Shown: piece after piece, positions 1 through 10,824 of the stretch
Numbering within the stretch: position 1 is the stretch's first letter
Layout: every line of letters begins with the position of its first letter
NCBI GenBank assembly: GCA_017311185.1
Contig: JAESUZ010003171.1
Coordinates: 434,001-498,000 of the forward strand
DNA: 64,000 nucleotides
Reading direction: 5' to 3'
Origin: Proteles cristata cristata
Lineage: Eukaryota > Chordata > Mammalia > Carnivora > Hyaenidae
Program-made: the position numbers and the translations under genes
The notes under the pieces: model-generated
What the model was told of the DNA's origin: nothing
Databases searched by the model: none
What the model saw: only the letters and a program-made list of their open reading frames with translations

Positions 1-244
1 CTGGGAAGTGGGTACCTCCGTAGCCGGGGTTTTGTGGAGGGAAATGCATTGGGTTTGGGATCTAAAGACCCAAGTCCTCACTTAGCCACTTGGTCCCTTA
101 TCCTGAGCCGCTGCCCTAACTTCCCTGCATCTTGGTGTCCATCTTCCAGTGACAGTTGGTAGTCAACATACCCCACCACCTTCCACCCTAAAAAATATTC
201 ACTATCCACAATTTTTTCTAGGATGAAATAAGAATTTTCTTTTT

Positions 245-447
245 ATTTATTTCCTTTTATTTATTTTGAGAGAGAGAGACAGAAAGAGAGAGAAAGAATG
301 AGGGGGGAAGGATAGAGAGAGGGGGGGACAGAGGACCCAAAGTGGGGTCTGAGCTGTCAGCACAGAGCCCGATGCAGAGCTCAAATTCATGAACCATAAG
401 ATCATGACCTGAGCTGATGCTCAACTGGGAAAGCCACCCAGTGGCCC
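245..447 (-). mobile_element. SINEC_Fc-type SINE
   Basis: A reverse-oriented tRNA-Lys-derived carnivore SINE. It opens with the tail complement (TTTATTTATTTTGAGAGAG), passes the GA-rich block and ATCATGACCTGAGC, and ends in the degraded head AAGCCACCCAGTGGCCC. The flank TAAGAATTTTCTTTTT (229-244) recurs as TAAGAAATTTCTTTTT at 448-463, so a slightly diverged target-site duplication is visible. It is the first of three same-orientation copies. Confidence 0.9.
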
Positions 448-463
448 TAAGAAATTTCTTTTT

Positions 464-930
464 ATTTATTAAATTTTTTAAACGTTTATTTTTATTTATT
501 ATCTAAAAAAAGTTTTTTTGCATTTATTTATTTTTGAGAGACAGAGATAGAGCATGAGCAGGGGAGGGGCAGAGAGAGAAGGAGACACAGAATCCGAAGC
601 AGGTTCCAGGCTCTGAGCAAGCATTCAGCACAGAGCCCCAATGCGGGGCTCAAACCCATGAACTGTGAGATCATGACTGGAGCTGAAGTCGGACACTTAA
701 CCAACTGAGCCACCCAGGCGCCCCCTAAATGTTTATTTATTTTTAAGAGACAGAGAGAGACAGAGAATGAGTGGGGAAGGGGCAGAGAGACAGGGAGACA
801 GAACCTGAGGCAGGCTCCAGGCTCCCAGCTGTCAGCACAGAGCCCGACGCAGGGCTAGAACCTGTGAACTGTGAGATCATGACGTGAGCCAACGTTGGAT
901 GCTTAACTGACTGAGCCACCCAGGCGCCCC
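464..930 (-). mobile_element. SINEC_Fc-type SINE split in its tail by another SINE
   Basis: The body is at 725-930 and ends in GAGCCACCCAGGCGCCCC. A leftover stretch of its A/T tail lies at 464-499, and a second SINE sits between the two parts. Outer flanks AAGAAATTTCTTTTT at 449-463 and 931-945 bracket the composite, which suggests one insertion later invaded in its tail. Confidence 0.75.
500..724 (-). mobile_element. SINEC_Fc-type SINE nested in a SINE tail
   Basis: A full reverse-oriented copy that runs from a T-rich tail through GAGAGACAGAG and the GATCATGAC block to GAGCCACCCAGGCGCCCC. It abuts the next SINE with no unique sequence between them. AAACGTTTATTTTTATTTATT before it resembles TAAATGTTTATTTATTTTTAA after it, consistent with insertion into the tail of the element at 725-930. 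Confidence 0.85.
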
Positions 931-946
931 AAGAAATTTCTTTTTA

Positions 947-1786
947 AGAGGCAGCTTGATGTGTTCTGTTCAGCAAAGTAAATTGCACCCTATTTTCTCT
1001 GGAAAGCAAATGAAATATGATTTTAGCCCTAAGTTCTCGAAGTTTCAACTGACGTGAGAGCCACCCCCATCTACTCACACGTGCGACTGGGTTCCGTGAG
1101 GGTTGTAGCTCCTTCAGGTGGCAGGGCAGGAAGTGCTTCCCCCTCCTGCGTCACACACACAGGTGTGGCCCTTCTGTCACCTACCCCTTCACTTCCTGGA
1201 TAACTGGGTTTTCTGTAAGCGTGAGCCAGCACTCTGGGATCTCTGGGAAATGGCACTTGACTGCTGGCAGGCCGCCAGCTGACTCAGAGCCCATCCAAGC
1301 TCACCGGCTTCCTTTGCAGCTGTCTCTTGTGTTTTAAGTGTCTTTCTCATTTGTTTGAATCACCGCGTGTGGTGCACCGAAGCCTTCGAGAAGCTGACAA
1401 GCAGAGGTCTGAATGTCAAGGCTGGATGTGGGTTTCTGGTTCTCTGTTTCACCAGGTTCCGGGGATGTAAATTTTTTTTTTCTGAAGAAATTCACAAACA
1501 GCATGTGGCGGGTTCCCCTGCCTCAGAGCTAAGCGTGGAACATGGCTTCAGGTGTTCCCACCGGGGAGGCATTGCGTGGGACGTGCCTCCACCCTGTGTC
1601 TCCCTTTCTTAGTCTGTGTCTAGTGGCTGAGCCCTCGACAGGCCCTGCAAAGGGGGACCAAGTCCAAGGACTGCCTGGGGGAGGGGCCAAGATGTGAGGG
1701 ATCCTCAACCCCCTGGAAGCCCTTTCTAAGTTCAGCAGACTCTATAAATTAGGCTAGGTCCACTGGTGTGCTATTAATGTGGCTGT
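947..1786. other. Unique sequence, no gene recognised
   Basis: About 840 bases free of recognisable interspersed repeats. Frames at 1071-1256 (-) and 1355-1612 (+) are short and show no domain, splice context or composition that supports coding. Confidence 0.6.
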
Positions 1787-1872
1787 ACAGAGGAAGGGAA
1801 AGGAAGGGGAGGGGACAGGAGGGGAGGGGAGGGGAGATGAGGGGAGGGGAGATGAGGGGAGGGGAGGGGAGA
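1787..1872 (+). repeat. GGGGA-rich purine minisatellite
   Basis: An uninterrupted purine-rich tract made of GGGGA pentamers with interspersed GGGGAGATGA units. It has many runs of four Gs separated by one to five bases, so it could form a G-quadruplex on the + strand or a triplex. Length polymorphism is likely. Confidence 0.9.
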
Positions 1873-1975
1873 AAAGAGCTCTGATCTGAATGTTTGCCAC
1901 TATCTGTGATATACAAACTCCCGCCATGGCTGACTTCAGACTCACTGGCTCACAGGCTCTCAAAATTGCTGACTA

Positions 1976-2208
1976 GTTATTTATTTATTTAGATTAAAAA
2001 AAATTTTTAAGTTTATTTACTGAGAGAGAGAGAGAGGGAGCATGAACAGGGAAAGGGTAGAGAGAGGGGGGGGGGGAGAGAATCCCAAGCAGACCCTGCT
2101 GTCAGCGCAGAGCCTGATGTGGAACTCGAACTCATGAACCATGAGATTATGACCTGAGCCGAAATCAGGAGTCAGATGCTTAACTGAATGAGCCACCCAG
2201 GCACCCCC
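1976..2208 (-). mobile_element. SINEC_Fc-type SINE
   Basis: A full-length reverse copy. A T-rich tail complement is followed by a GA/G-rich block with a poly-G interruption near 2066-2076, then ATGAGATTATGACCTGAGCC, and the head complement GAGCCACCCAGGCACCCCC. I could not identify a convincing target-site duplication. Confidence 0.9.
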
Positions 2209-3991
2209 AAATTCCCGGCTATTTAACAGTCACCTCTCAGAAGCTGTAATGAGCTTACTTCAGCACCCACTGGATCAAATCCCACATCCCAGAAGCGAGG
2301 ACAAAGGGATTGTCTGAGAGGTGGTGGGGAGCGAGGGAGGAGGGGAAGGCAGATGAACTGATAATGCGTTTAGGAAATGTTGCCTCCTCTGCCTCCCTCT
2401 CGGAGAGTTCTAGAACAAGTTAGAGTAGTCACAGTTCTGAGATATCGTGTTATACACATAAAATTATCATTACAGGTAGTACTACAATTATGTATAATTG
2501 CTTAAATTTGTTTCTCCCAGAATTCATCCAGCTCATTGAAGCTCAGGTTGACCGTGTTCTGAAGAACATGTATTTGAAACATATCCGGTTTGCAGATTCC
2601 TGGAATACACATGGAATTGGACAGTGTCAGGTCTACACTTCACCGGCCTCACAACTGACAGGCACGGAGTCGGTGCCTGGCTCTCCCTGCCTCCGACACG
2701 GCCCCACGCTGCTGCCAACACGACCCTCCGCGTCCCCCTTGTTCCCTGAGCATATCCACGCACCTGCACCCTCCCTGCCTCCTTTGTAAAGAGATGTGAC
2801 TCAGTCACCAGCCCGGAGCAAAGACGAGAGTGACATATTATCCAAATAGAGGAAGATTCTCTGACACAAATGGGACGTTAGCTTAGACTCTGTTGCTAGA
2901 CTCTGAGGGGAGGATGAAAGCAAAGAATCTAAAATAGAATCACAGAACCAGAAATGGGGACAGCCCAAGGCGGGGAATTACCTACACATTGTTGGTGGTG
3001 CTTTTCCACTTTTGCCCAACCCGTGTTTCCTATCAGTCCGTGTTCGAGTGTGGTGGTCCTTCTCAGGATGGCAAAGAGCCCCCTGACCTTGGCCCACAGG
3101 TTTGACTTGACAATGAGGGAGGTGGTGCCAGTGTCCTGACTAGGCCCATGACCAAGGCTCCATGCAAGTCCCTGACTCTCCCCAGAGAGGACCATGGGGG
3201 GCTGTGGGGAGGGAGGGGTGCTGAAAGCCTGCAGGGACTTATTGTTCTTCAAGTGACTTGTCTGGTGGAAACCCAGAGCGGGAGAAAGAAGACAAAGGGG
3301 CAGTGCTCTGAATGAGGCCCCGATAGCCTCGCTGGTGGAGGTGGAGGGCAAGGCCCTCATCTCTAGAGCAGCAGCTGCTGTTGCTGGAGACGGACAGAAT
3401 TCTTAGGAGAAAAACATGCTACCATCAAATGTCTTTCCCTGAAAAATGATTGCTATCTCCACTGTGATGTTATTGCCCATCACGACGTTCCATGGGCCAC
3501 GTACGGCTGGGTTGTCAAGGGGAGGTGGAATGGCGTCATGGAGCTCACCTATGGGATGCGCCATCTGAGACACACTTGGGGGACAGGACTCCATAAAGGA
3601 AGGAGCCTTCTCTCCTGGTTCTCACTGGCTTCCCAGGCAGCGAGGCTGTGGGTGAACTTCATGCAGGGTCTATGTGAAGAAGTGGAATGTGGCTCGGAGC
3701 TCACTCTCAAAGCAGATGAATGGAAATATGCGTCCCTTATGCCTGAAGTGCCATCTTGCCATTTTGCCATTAGTGCCCTGTCTTTACCATTTTGTCCCCT
3801 AACTTCAGCTGGGTGGCACCATGTGCCAAGCACGGGACCAGGGCTGTGGGGACATAAAGATGAATAAAACATACATCTCTGCCACGGGAGCTTCCTTTGT
3901 GGCTGGAAACTGGTCTGAGGTCAGGGTAGGAGATAGGGGGAGATACTTTTTGGAATTAAATAAGATATTCTTTTAAAGGTTGTTTTAGGAC
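2209..3991. other. Unique sequence, no gene recognised
   Basis: About 1.8 kb with no carnivore SINE or other repeat I could name. Overlapping frames on both strands (for example 2490-2789 + and 2929-3360 -) have no recognisable domains and are treated as chance. Confidence 0.55.
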
Positions 3992-4148
3992 AGGGTGACA
4001 ACTTAATGGGCATGGAGCTTCCTTTTGGGATGATAAGAATGCTTGAGAACTTGGTAGAGGGGATTGTGCAATGTTGTCAGTGTACTAAATGCTCCTGAAA
4101 TGTACTATAAAATGGTTAGTTTTTATGGTCATTTGAGTTTCACCTAAG
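3992..4148 (+). mobile_element. 3' end of an old L1 (L1M-like)
   Basis: The order GATGATAAGAATGCTTGAGA, then TGTACTAAATGCTCCTGAAA, then TACTATAAAATGGTTAG and TGAGTTTCACCT matches, by eye, the conserved 3' untranslated end of old mammalian L1 elements. Only the extreme 3' end remains. It is heavily diverged, so the subfamily is not called. Confidence 0.65.
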
Positions 4149-5326
4149 AAAGAATTTGCTTTGGATGGTAAAAATCCAGAAGTCCGATCTGTCAAGAAAG
4201 TCATGGCGGCGTCTTCTGTCTGAGCCTGAGAACCCACGGGAAGCTGGGAGATAGACCATATTGGAGCGTCTTCCCAGGGCCACTGCCCCCATGGGGAGGT
4301 GGAGGGAGACAAGAGCATCAGGCAGGTAGAGCCCCCATCACTGGTTGGAGAAGCCTCTCCCTGAACATGAACCATGTTTTGTCTCCATGGTCTGAAGCCC
4401 CAACATCTGACAAGTCATTAATAACCAGTGGCTGTGATGAATTCCTATGAACTTCAACTGAGTACAGCACTTCATGGTCACTCGACTGGAGGTCCCCCCC
4501 GTCATCATGGTTTTATGCAAACTGGACACAAGTTGCCCCATGGGACCATTGTAGTTGACTGGGTGACACCGAGCTTTTCTTCTGAGATCAATTTTCCAAG
4601 AATTTACCTGGGTACACCATGTTTTCCCTTTTGTGACATTGGACTTTTCCTTCTATTGCTCAACACTCTCTTCCTAGGCTGGCATGGATATGTCAGGGAT
4701 GGGTTGGCAGAATTCCTTAGAAAGCACTGCCTGATCTCTCCGTGAGAGCCCCACTCTGTGTTACAGCCTGATGCCAGAAGGCCTCTTTCCCTTTGCCTCT
4801 CATTTGCTAGATGAGGAAGCCACATTCGGGGTCAGAATGGCCAGAAGTCAGCTGGATTTGTGTCTATCATTCATTTGCTCCTTGATACACTTCCCCTCTT
4901 TAAACTGTGGTGTTTTTCATCAGCCATTGGAAATACTTGCATGGTGGAGGTGTGTTCGTAAAGTGAAGTTGAAGGAAATGTCAAGATGGCGCTTTCTCTG
5001 CAGAGTTTTGCATGTTATTTTTGTTTGTTTCTGATGTCATCTCGCTAAAAGGAAGAAAATTTCCCTAGCAAATCATCTTGCCTTGGGGAACACCTTTAGG
5101 CAGCTCTGACCACAACTGATCTTGAACTGAGTCTCCAGTTCTGGAAGGAAAGAGTTCTGGAAAGATCTTTCCTGATCCTTTGATCAGGATTCCCTTCTGT
5201 CCTTTGCTAGCCTCGTGAGGGTGAGTCTGAGCGGGCTCTGGGACAGAGTCGGAGCAAAGTTCTGGCTTGTTCTTTGTCCACCAAGCCCGGTGCTCTGGAA
5301 TGGGACTGTTTCTGTACAGAAAGCTG
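4149..5326. other. Unique sequence, no gene recognised
   Basis: About 1.2 kb without a named repeat. The frame 4428-4745 (+) and its antisense partners have no family features. A weak MIR-like piece (GATGAGGAAGCCACATTCGG) near 4810-4830 is too short to call. Confidence 0.55.
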
Positions 5327-5536
5327 TCGGGGGTGGCCCAGGGACTCAGTCAGTTGAACGTCTGACTCTTGATTTCAGCTCAGGTCATGATCTCGGGGTT
5401 ATGGGATCGAGCTTCATGTTGGGTTCTGTGCTGAGCATGGAACTTGCTTAAGAATCTCTCTTTCTCTCTCTCTCCCTCTGCCCCTCCCCCTGCTCATGCT
5501 CTTTCTCTCTCTCTGTCTCTAAAAAAATAAAAAAGG
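5327..5536 (+). mobile_element. Older carnivore SINE (SINEC, pre-felid type)
   Basis: A forward SINE with a degraded head (GTGGCCCAGGGACTCAGTCA). It carries the body variant GATCTCGGGGTTATGGGATCG in place of the felid CTCACGGTTCGTGGG block, followed by a CT-rich region and CTCTAAAAAAATAAAA. This body variant is the one expected of SINEs shared by dog and cat lineages, so the insertion is probably older than the surrounding Fc copies. Confidence 0.75.
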
Positions 5537-6470
5537 TGCAAATTGCTACACAACAAACCACTGTAGCACTACAGTGGCCCTGTCTGGGGTATCAAGTTCA
5601 TTCCAGTCCTAGGGTCTTCAGGTCTCCGTTTTGAGTTGACTGTGAGTGAGCTTGGCTATGATGGAAAGGTGTGTGGCTGAGGTGTGCTGTTTATGGAAGA
5701 CACCTCAGGTAGAAAGGGAGCAAACTCTGACCGCAGCCTGAGGAAATTCTCCCTGGGTTCTGCACCTGTTCAGCTCTAGGGGAGGCCTGGCTGGAAAGAT
5801 GGGTTCCAGGCCAGGGGCTTCCGGAACGTTCTCATGCTGTGTTTGTTCAATGTTTACATCATGCTCTTTTTGTTTTATTTTTTAACAGGAAGACTGTGAG
5901 CTTCCTGATTCTCAGCTCACACAGACAATTGGCATGGGCCGTGGTGACAGGCAGCCCTTGGGGGAAACTATGACGCCCCATTTGGCATTCCATATCTCCA
6001 GGAGCTGACTTATTAATAGCCCATAGATTACAAACAGCGTAGTGCTCCCCTGCTCCTGTGGTCTGTCGGCTGCAGTGCTGTTTGGGTTGCGTGCACTTGG
6101 GATCTAGTCCTTTTAAAATTACATTTTCTCCTGCTTCGGCGCTCCTCTCCTGAGGCCCATTGGCAATGTTGTGTGCTCTGCTGAGCCTGCACTGAATCAT
6201 TCTTGTCTCTCGGTTCTCCAGCAAAGGTTTATTTGATTTCTTTAAAGTCACTTGGTTGAATTCTCAGCACAAGTACAGGTGCTGAAGTAATTACATCTGC
6301 TCTTTTTAAAAGGAAAAATAAGAATCTGTGCCCTTCTCTCAACTCTGCCTTCACCGGTGGAATTCAACGAACGACGTGTCCTTGAAAAGTCATGTTTTAT
6401 CCAGTTTTGCAAACTTTTGACTTACATTGTAAATTCACCGATGTTGGTGTTCATAACCTGAAATCTAGTA
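5537..6470. other. Unique sequence, no gene recognised
   Basis: About 930 bases with no recognisable repeat. The 130-residue reverse frame (5859-6251) has no domain I recognise. Confidence 0.55.
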
Positions 6471-7054
6471 CAGCTGGTCCTTGAGCAACATAGGTTGGAA
6501 CAAATAGGTGTTCACTTAGCACATGGAGTTTTTAAAAAAATTTTGAAAAGCCTTATTTATTTATTGAGAGAGAGAGCGAGAGAGTTAGCAAGCACAAGCT
6601 GGGGAGGGTAAGAAACAGAGGGAGAGAGAGAATCCCAAGCAGGCTCCACACCATCAGTGCAGAGCCCCATGTGGGGCTTGAACTCACAAACTGTGAGATC
6701 TTGACCTGAGCTGAGATCAAGAGTCAGATGCTTAACTGACTGAGCCACCCAGGCGTCCCTAGCACATGGAATTTTGTTTTATAGGACAAGACTGTAAATG
6801 TGTTTTTTTCTCCTTATGATTTTCTTACTAACTGTGTCTTTCCTTTAGCTTACTTTATTTTAAGAACACAGTGTATAAGGCATATAACACCCAAGCTATG
6901 TTAATTGACTTTTATGTTTACATTGTTTGTAAGGCTTCCAGTCAACAGTAGGCTATTAATAGGTACATTTTTTGGGGGGTGTCAAAAGTCATACATGCAT
7001 TTTTGACTGTGGGGAGTGAGCGTCCCTAACCCCTGTGTCGTTTAAGAGTCCACT
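6471..7054 (+). mobile_element. Tigger-type DNA transposon relic (MITE), split by a SINE
   Basis: The left end CAGCTGGTCCTTGAGCAAC is an imperfect inverted repeat of the right end GTCGTTTAAGAGTCCACTT. Between them are hallmarks of the non-autonomous Tigger family: GGCATATAACACCCAAGCTATG, TAAGGCTTCCAGTCAACAG, TAGGCTATTAATAG and GTCAAAAGTCATACATGCA. It carries no transposase. Strand is arbitrary for such an element. A SINE at 6529-6759 interrupts it. Confidence 0.8.
6529..6759 (-). mobile_element. SINEC_Fc-type SINE inside the Tigger element
   Basis: A reverse copy ending in GAGCCACCCAGGCGTCCC. The 11-base duplication TAGCACATGGA is at 6517-6527 and again at 6760-6770. This shows clean insertion into a pre-existing DNA transposon and gives a relative age order. 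Confidence 0.92.
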
Positions 7055-7407
7055 TTATTCCTAATTATATCTTTTTCCCTGAGCCCCAGGAAATATTTGT
7101 CAAATAAATTCTCAGGTGGACCAGGAAAAATTTTGTGTGTTTGTTTTAAATGGACCCTGAACTAACTTGAATAATGCTGGTAGTCTTGATAACACGGGGA
7201 GACGTGTGGATTATGCACTCCTCCTTGGTCAGGAATCTCTGATAACTGCTTGATTCATACAAAACGATGAGATCCTCTTTAGCTTGGATGGGCCGATGGG
7301 CTCATTTTATCATGAAAAAAATGAGTAACTAGTGCTGGAGAAAGTCCTGTGTTTGTCCCCAGAGGGGGAGACAGGAAGCCCCCCTGTCTCGGGTGACCTC
7401 ACAGGCC
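7055..7407. other. Unique sequence, no gene recognised
   Basis: About 350 bases, AT-leaning, with no gene or nameable repeat. Confidence 0.5.
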
Positions 7408-7725
7408 CGTGCTGTCTAATGTGTCATCCGCCGGCCACGTGCAGCTACTGAGCATCTGAAATGAGCCAGCTCTGAATTGAGATGTGGTCTAAGTGTGAAC
7501 TCAATGGGATTTTGAAGCTATAGTGTGAAAGGTAATCATGGAAAACTTCTCATCAATGGTGTCCATTTGATTACCTGTTAGAATGACAATATTCTGTATA
7601 AAGTGGGTAAATCAAATATGTCACTATGTTCATTTAACCCATTTCTTTTTACTCTTAAGTGTGCATACTGCAGAATTTAAGATAATACGTGTAGCTGGCA
7701 TTATACGCCCACTGGTAGGGCTGTT
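7408..7725 (+). mobile_element. Old hAT-type non-autonomous DNA transposon
   Basis: It begins GTGCTGTCTAATGTGTCATCC and ends ACTGGTAGGGCTGT, diverged inverted ends of the GCTGTCCAATAG class. Between them lie GCAGCTACTGAGCATCTGAA, GAATTGAGATGTGGTCTAAG and TTTCTTTTTACTCTTAAGTG in the order expected for that mammal-wide family. No transposase is present. The exact subfamily is not assigned and strand is nominal. Confidence 0.65.
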
Positions 7726-8247
7726 ATAGAATATCCAGTCCTCAGCCATGCCGGTACCTTCTGGTACGTTGGAAATGGCATTAACGTCAAGGGGCAGCCA
7801 ATGTGCTATCCCAAGTCAGGAAAGAAAAGGATCACCTATGAAAGAGGCTAACTCGAGGACCCTGTATTCGGGGAAAAATGCAAAAGGATTTGGAACTGAG
7901 CACAACTGATTGGAAAGAGTTTGGGGGATTCCTGACATAGGAGTGTAAACAATTTTCCAGCTTAGTTTGGAAGTGGTGGCCACAAAGCCAGCTTGTTCAC
8001 GTGTGAGCTGGCTCTCTGCACACCAGCCATACCTGGTGTGTGCCTGGCTGGAGAATCCAGACACGATCACATTTCCTGCTATTGCTGTGCATACCACGGT
8101 GGGGAAGGCAGCTCACGGGAAAACAAACATTTGCAAATAGAAAGAGTGAGGTAAAAGAAGGTACTGTGTCTTTTGATTTACTAATGTATGTTGTCTGTTT
8201 AATTTTAATTTCTTGTCCTTTAGAAAGATTATTTTAAGAGACTCCTT
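7726..8247. other. Unique sequence, no gene recognised
   Basis: About 520 bases without a repeat I can name. The frames at 7816-8097 (-) and 8040-8237 (+) have no support beyond being open. Confidence 0.5.
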
Positions 8248-8365
8248 AATTTTTTTAAGTTTATTTATTTATTTTGAGAGAGAGACAGAGTGAGTGGGGG
8301 AGGGGCAGAGAGAGAGGAGAGAGAGAGAATCCCAAGCAGGTGCCACACTGTCAGTGCAGAGCCCA
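8248..8365 (-). mobile_element. Truncated SINEC_Fc-type SINE
   Basis: The tail, the GA-rich block and CACTGTCAGTGCAGAGCCC are present. The sequence then jumps at about 8365 into an AT-only tract, so the promoter-bearing head (A and B boxes) is missing. Confidence 0.85.
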
Positions 8366-8487
8366 ATAATTAACATAACATATAATAATATATAATAAAT
8401 AACAATATTTATATTATTAAATTATAATTAATTATATATTATATTTTAATATATTATTAAATTATATATTTATAACATATAATAAAA
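8366..8487. repeat. AT-rich low-complexity tract
   Basis: About 120 bases almost entirely of A and T, built from ATAATA, TATTAAATTATA and TATATTATA motifs with local dyad symmetry. It starts exactly where the preceding SINE is cut off. Confidence 0.9.
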
Positions 8488-9079
8488 CAAATAACAATAA
8501 TTGCCAGACATAGGCATCCAGTGTTGAAGGAATGAGTCATGGTCCCAGCTTTGAAGCACTGTAACATCACCTATATAGAGTCACACAGTCTGTCACCCTG
8601 CCCTTTCCCTCCAAGTCAGTTAATTATTCCAGATTGGCTTGTCAAGGATGCTTGCTTGGATCACTTTATAAAATATGTTCAAGAAAGTGCAAACGCTGTA
8701 ATCACCAGTAACCCATTCCTCATTGCCCTTCCCCGGGGCCCCCCAAAGATCATGAATGTTAAGAGTTACTTGGGTTTGGTTTGATTCTATACCTTTGGCT
8801 TAGATCTTTGCCCAACCTACTGGTAGACCTCACTGCAGAAAAGTGTGACTGAAAATCTGGTGAACATTCTGGATCCTGCCTCTGGGTTCCTCTTCTCAGT
8901 GGCTCTCCCTGACCCCCTCCCTTGCCTCCCCACTTCAATGTGGGAGGCCCCAGAGTTTGTCCTCAGCCTGCTTCTCTTCTCATACCTCACCCTTTCTCAG
9001 GGAGAGGTGACTGTTCTGAAATTCTCCTCCTATTTAGATGACTCTCACATCTGGCTCTGCAACTGAAATCTTTCTTTTA
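8488..9079. other. Unique sequence, no gene recognised
   Basis: About 590 bases. Short forward frames at 8539-8784 and 8845-9066 are open but have no recognisable family. Confidence 0.45.
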
Positions 9080-9785
9080 ATTTCTACACCGCCATGTTGA
9101 CACCATGAGACGTCGCCTGGATCTCCTTGCGGGATTCTCAAAGTGAATGATTTCAAGATGGAACTCCTCATCCCCATGCTGTCTGGGCTAACTGTTCTTC
9201 ATCTGCCCCCACAGAGCCCCTCTGTATCCTTTTGATGCTCTATATCCCCATAGAATGGCTCTTATGGATGCACCTAGTCTCTCATGTCCCGTGGCTTCCT
9301 GCTGGGTTCCTCATGGGACGCACTGGCAGGAGATTGAGGGGCAGGTGGAAATGGAATCTTCCTGCGGGCTCCAGACTGAGCTGCAATGGATTGAGTTCTT
9401 CCTACCACCATACTCTCAGGTAGTGGTTCTGTCCAGTTTTCTCCCTTTGCACCTTTAGGCTCAGGGGGATGGCTCCAGCTGTTCCCAGCCCTGGCATGCC
9501 TCCCCATCCATGGCTCCTCTCCCCTGGCCTATCCCGTGCCTCCAGAATCTTCTAACCCTCCTCTGTCCACCCCTACCAGATGTGCATGCTGTCTCCTGAA
9601 GACCCTGACACATGCCTCTACCATGTGTCCCTCCCTTTCACGTGACTCCATAGAAGGCAGCGGCTTGTGGTGAGAACCCCAAGTCAGAAGCCAGAGGCAT
9701 CCTTGCATCTTTCCTTCACCCCACTGCCAGCAGACCCCGAGTGTCACAACTTTGTCCTCATAGATTTTCCTCATGCCCGCCCTTT
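9080..9785 (+). mobile_element. LINE-2 (L2) relic
   Basis: CT-rich sequence with the L2-like run CCAAGTCAGAAGCCAGAGGC, ATCCTTGCATCTTTCCTTCA and CCCCACTGCCAG. In L2 this corresponds to the 3' part of ORF2. The match is by memory of the consensus and is strongest over 9680-9780. The 5' boundary is a guess. It probably joins 10825-11280, which continues the same L2 order. Confidence 0.5.
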
Positions 9786-10595
9786 GCTATCTCCACTGTG
9801 ACAGAACTGTTCAGGTTGTGGAAATAAACGAAGCCCAACCAATGAGAAAACAAAGACTATCATTTATTAAGAGTTTGCGACAGCAAGGTTGTCAGCCGCG
9901 TCACTTGCACTTTGGCAGAGACCCAAAGGCAGGCAGGGGAGTAGGAAAGCTTCGCGCTAGAGAAACGGAAGGGCTGCAGGCAGGCCCTGACGGAGGCTAG
10001 GGGTCTGGAGGACCCATAGGCAGCTAGCAGTCGGGTCTCCTAAGTGATTAATCAGGGGTACGTATTTGCCTTTCTCTAGTTGGTGTTACTTTGGAAGAAG
10101 AATGAAACACCAAGGAGGCCGTGGGTTATTCATCGAATCCTGGCCATCCTGGACCAGCTACGATGGAAGTCATCGTTTAGCTCCCTGGGTCGTTCCTGAA
10201 GGTGCAGCATGACCCACAGCTGGCTGGCAACCTGGGTTGTGGACTGGACCTGAGGGGCAGGTTTCCTGGGCCCGGTGGCTGCGGCTTGTGGATCAGAGTT
10301 CTATTTTTATCTATGGTCTGGTCATTGCCCATTTGCATCTTCAGTTTCCCGGGGTGGTTGCCAGTTTTTACTAAACAACGGTCACAAAGCTTTTATGTTC
10401 TTGGTTAGGAAGATAATATATCCTCTTGGAGAACATTTTAAGCAATGCAGGAAAGTATAAATTATAAAGAAGAGAGCAAAAACCTCACCCTGGGTCCTGC
10501 CAGCAGAGGTAGGCACTGTTCACCTTTCTTTTTTTTTTTCTTTTTTTTTTAAATTTTTTCTTAAGACATGTACAAGAGTGCTACTCTTCCTTTAA
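9786..10595. other. Unique sequence between two L2 pieces, with a poly-T tract
   Basis: About 800 bases that interrupt the L2 order. There is no gene. A poly-T stretch with few interruptions lies at about 10527-10556. Confidence 0.5.
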
Positions 10596-10799
10596 ATTTT
10601 TTCTGAATGTTTATTTATTTTTGAGAGAGAGAGAGAGGCAGAGTATGAGTAGGGGAGGAGCAGAGAGAGAGGGAGACACAGAATCCGAAGCAGGCTCCAG
10701 GATCCCAGCTGTCAGCACAGAGCCGGATGTGGGGATTGAACCCATGAACTGTCAGATCCAAAGTAGGGCGCTTAACCAAGTGAGCCATGCAGGTGCCCC
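10596..10799 (-). mobile_element. SINEC_Fc-type SINE
   Basis: A reverse copy from TGTTTATTTATTTTTGAGAG to the head complement GAGCCATGCAGGTGCCCC. The usual GATCATGACCTGAG block is partly deleted (TCAGATCCAAAGTAGGGCG), so the B-box region is damaged. Confidence 0.9.
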
Positions 10800-10824
10800 A
10801 TTCACGTACTTTCTAGATCCCTCA

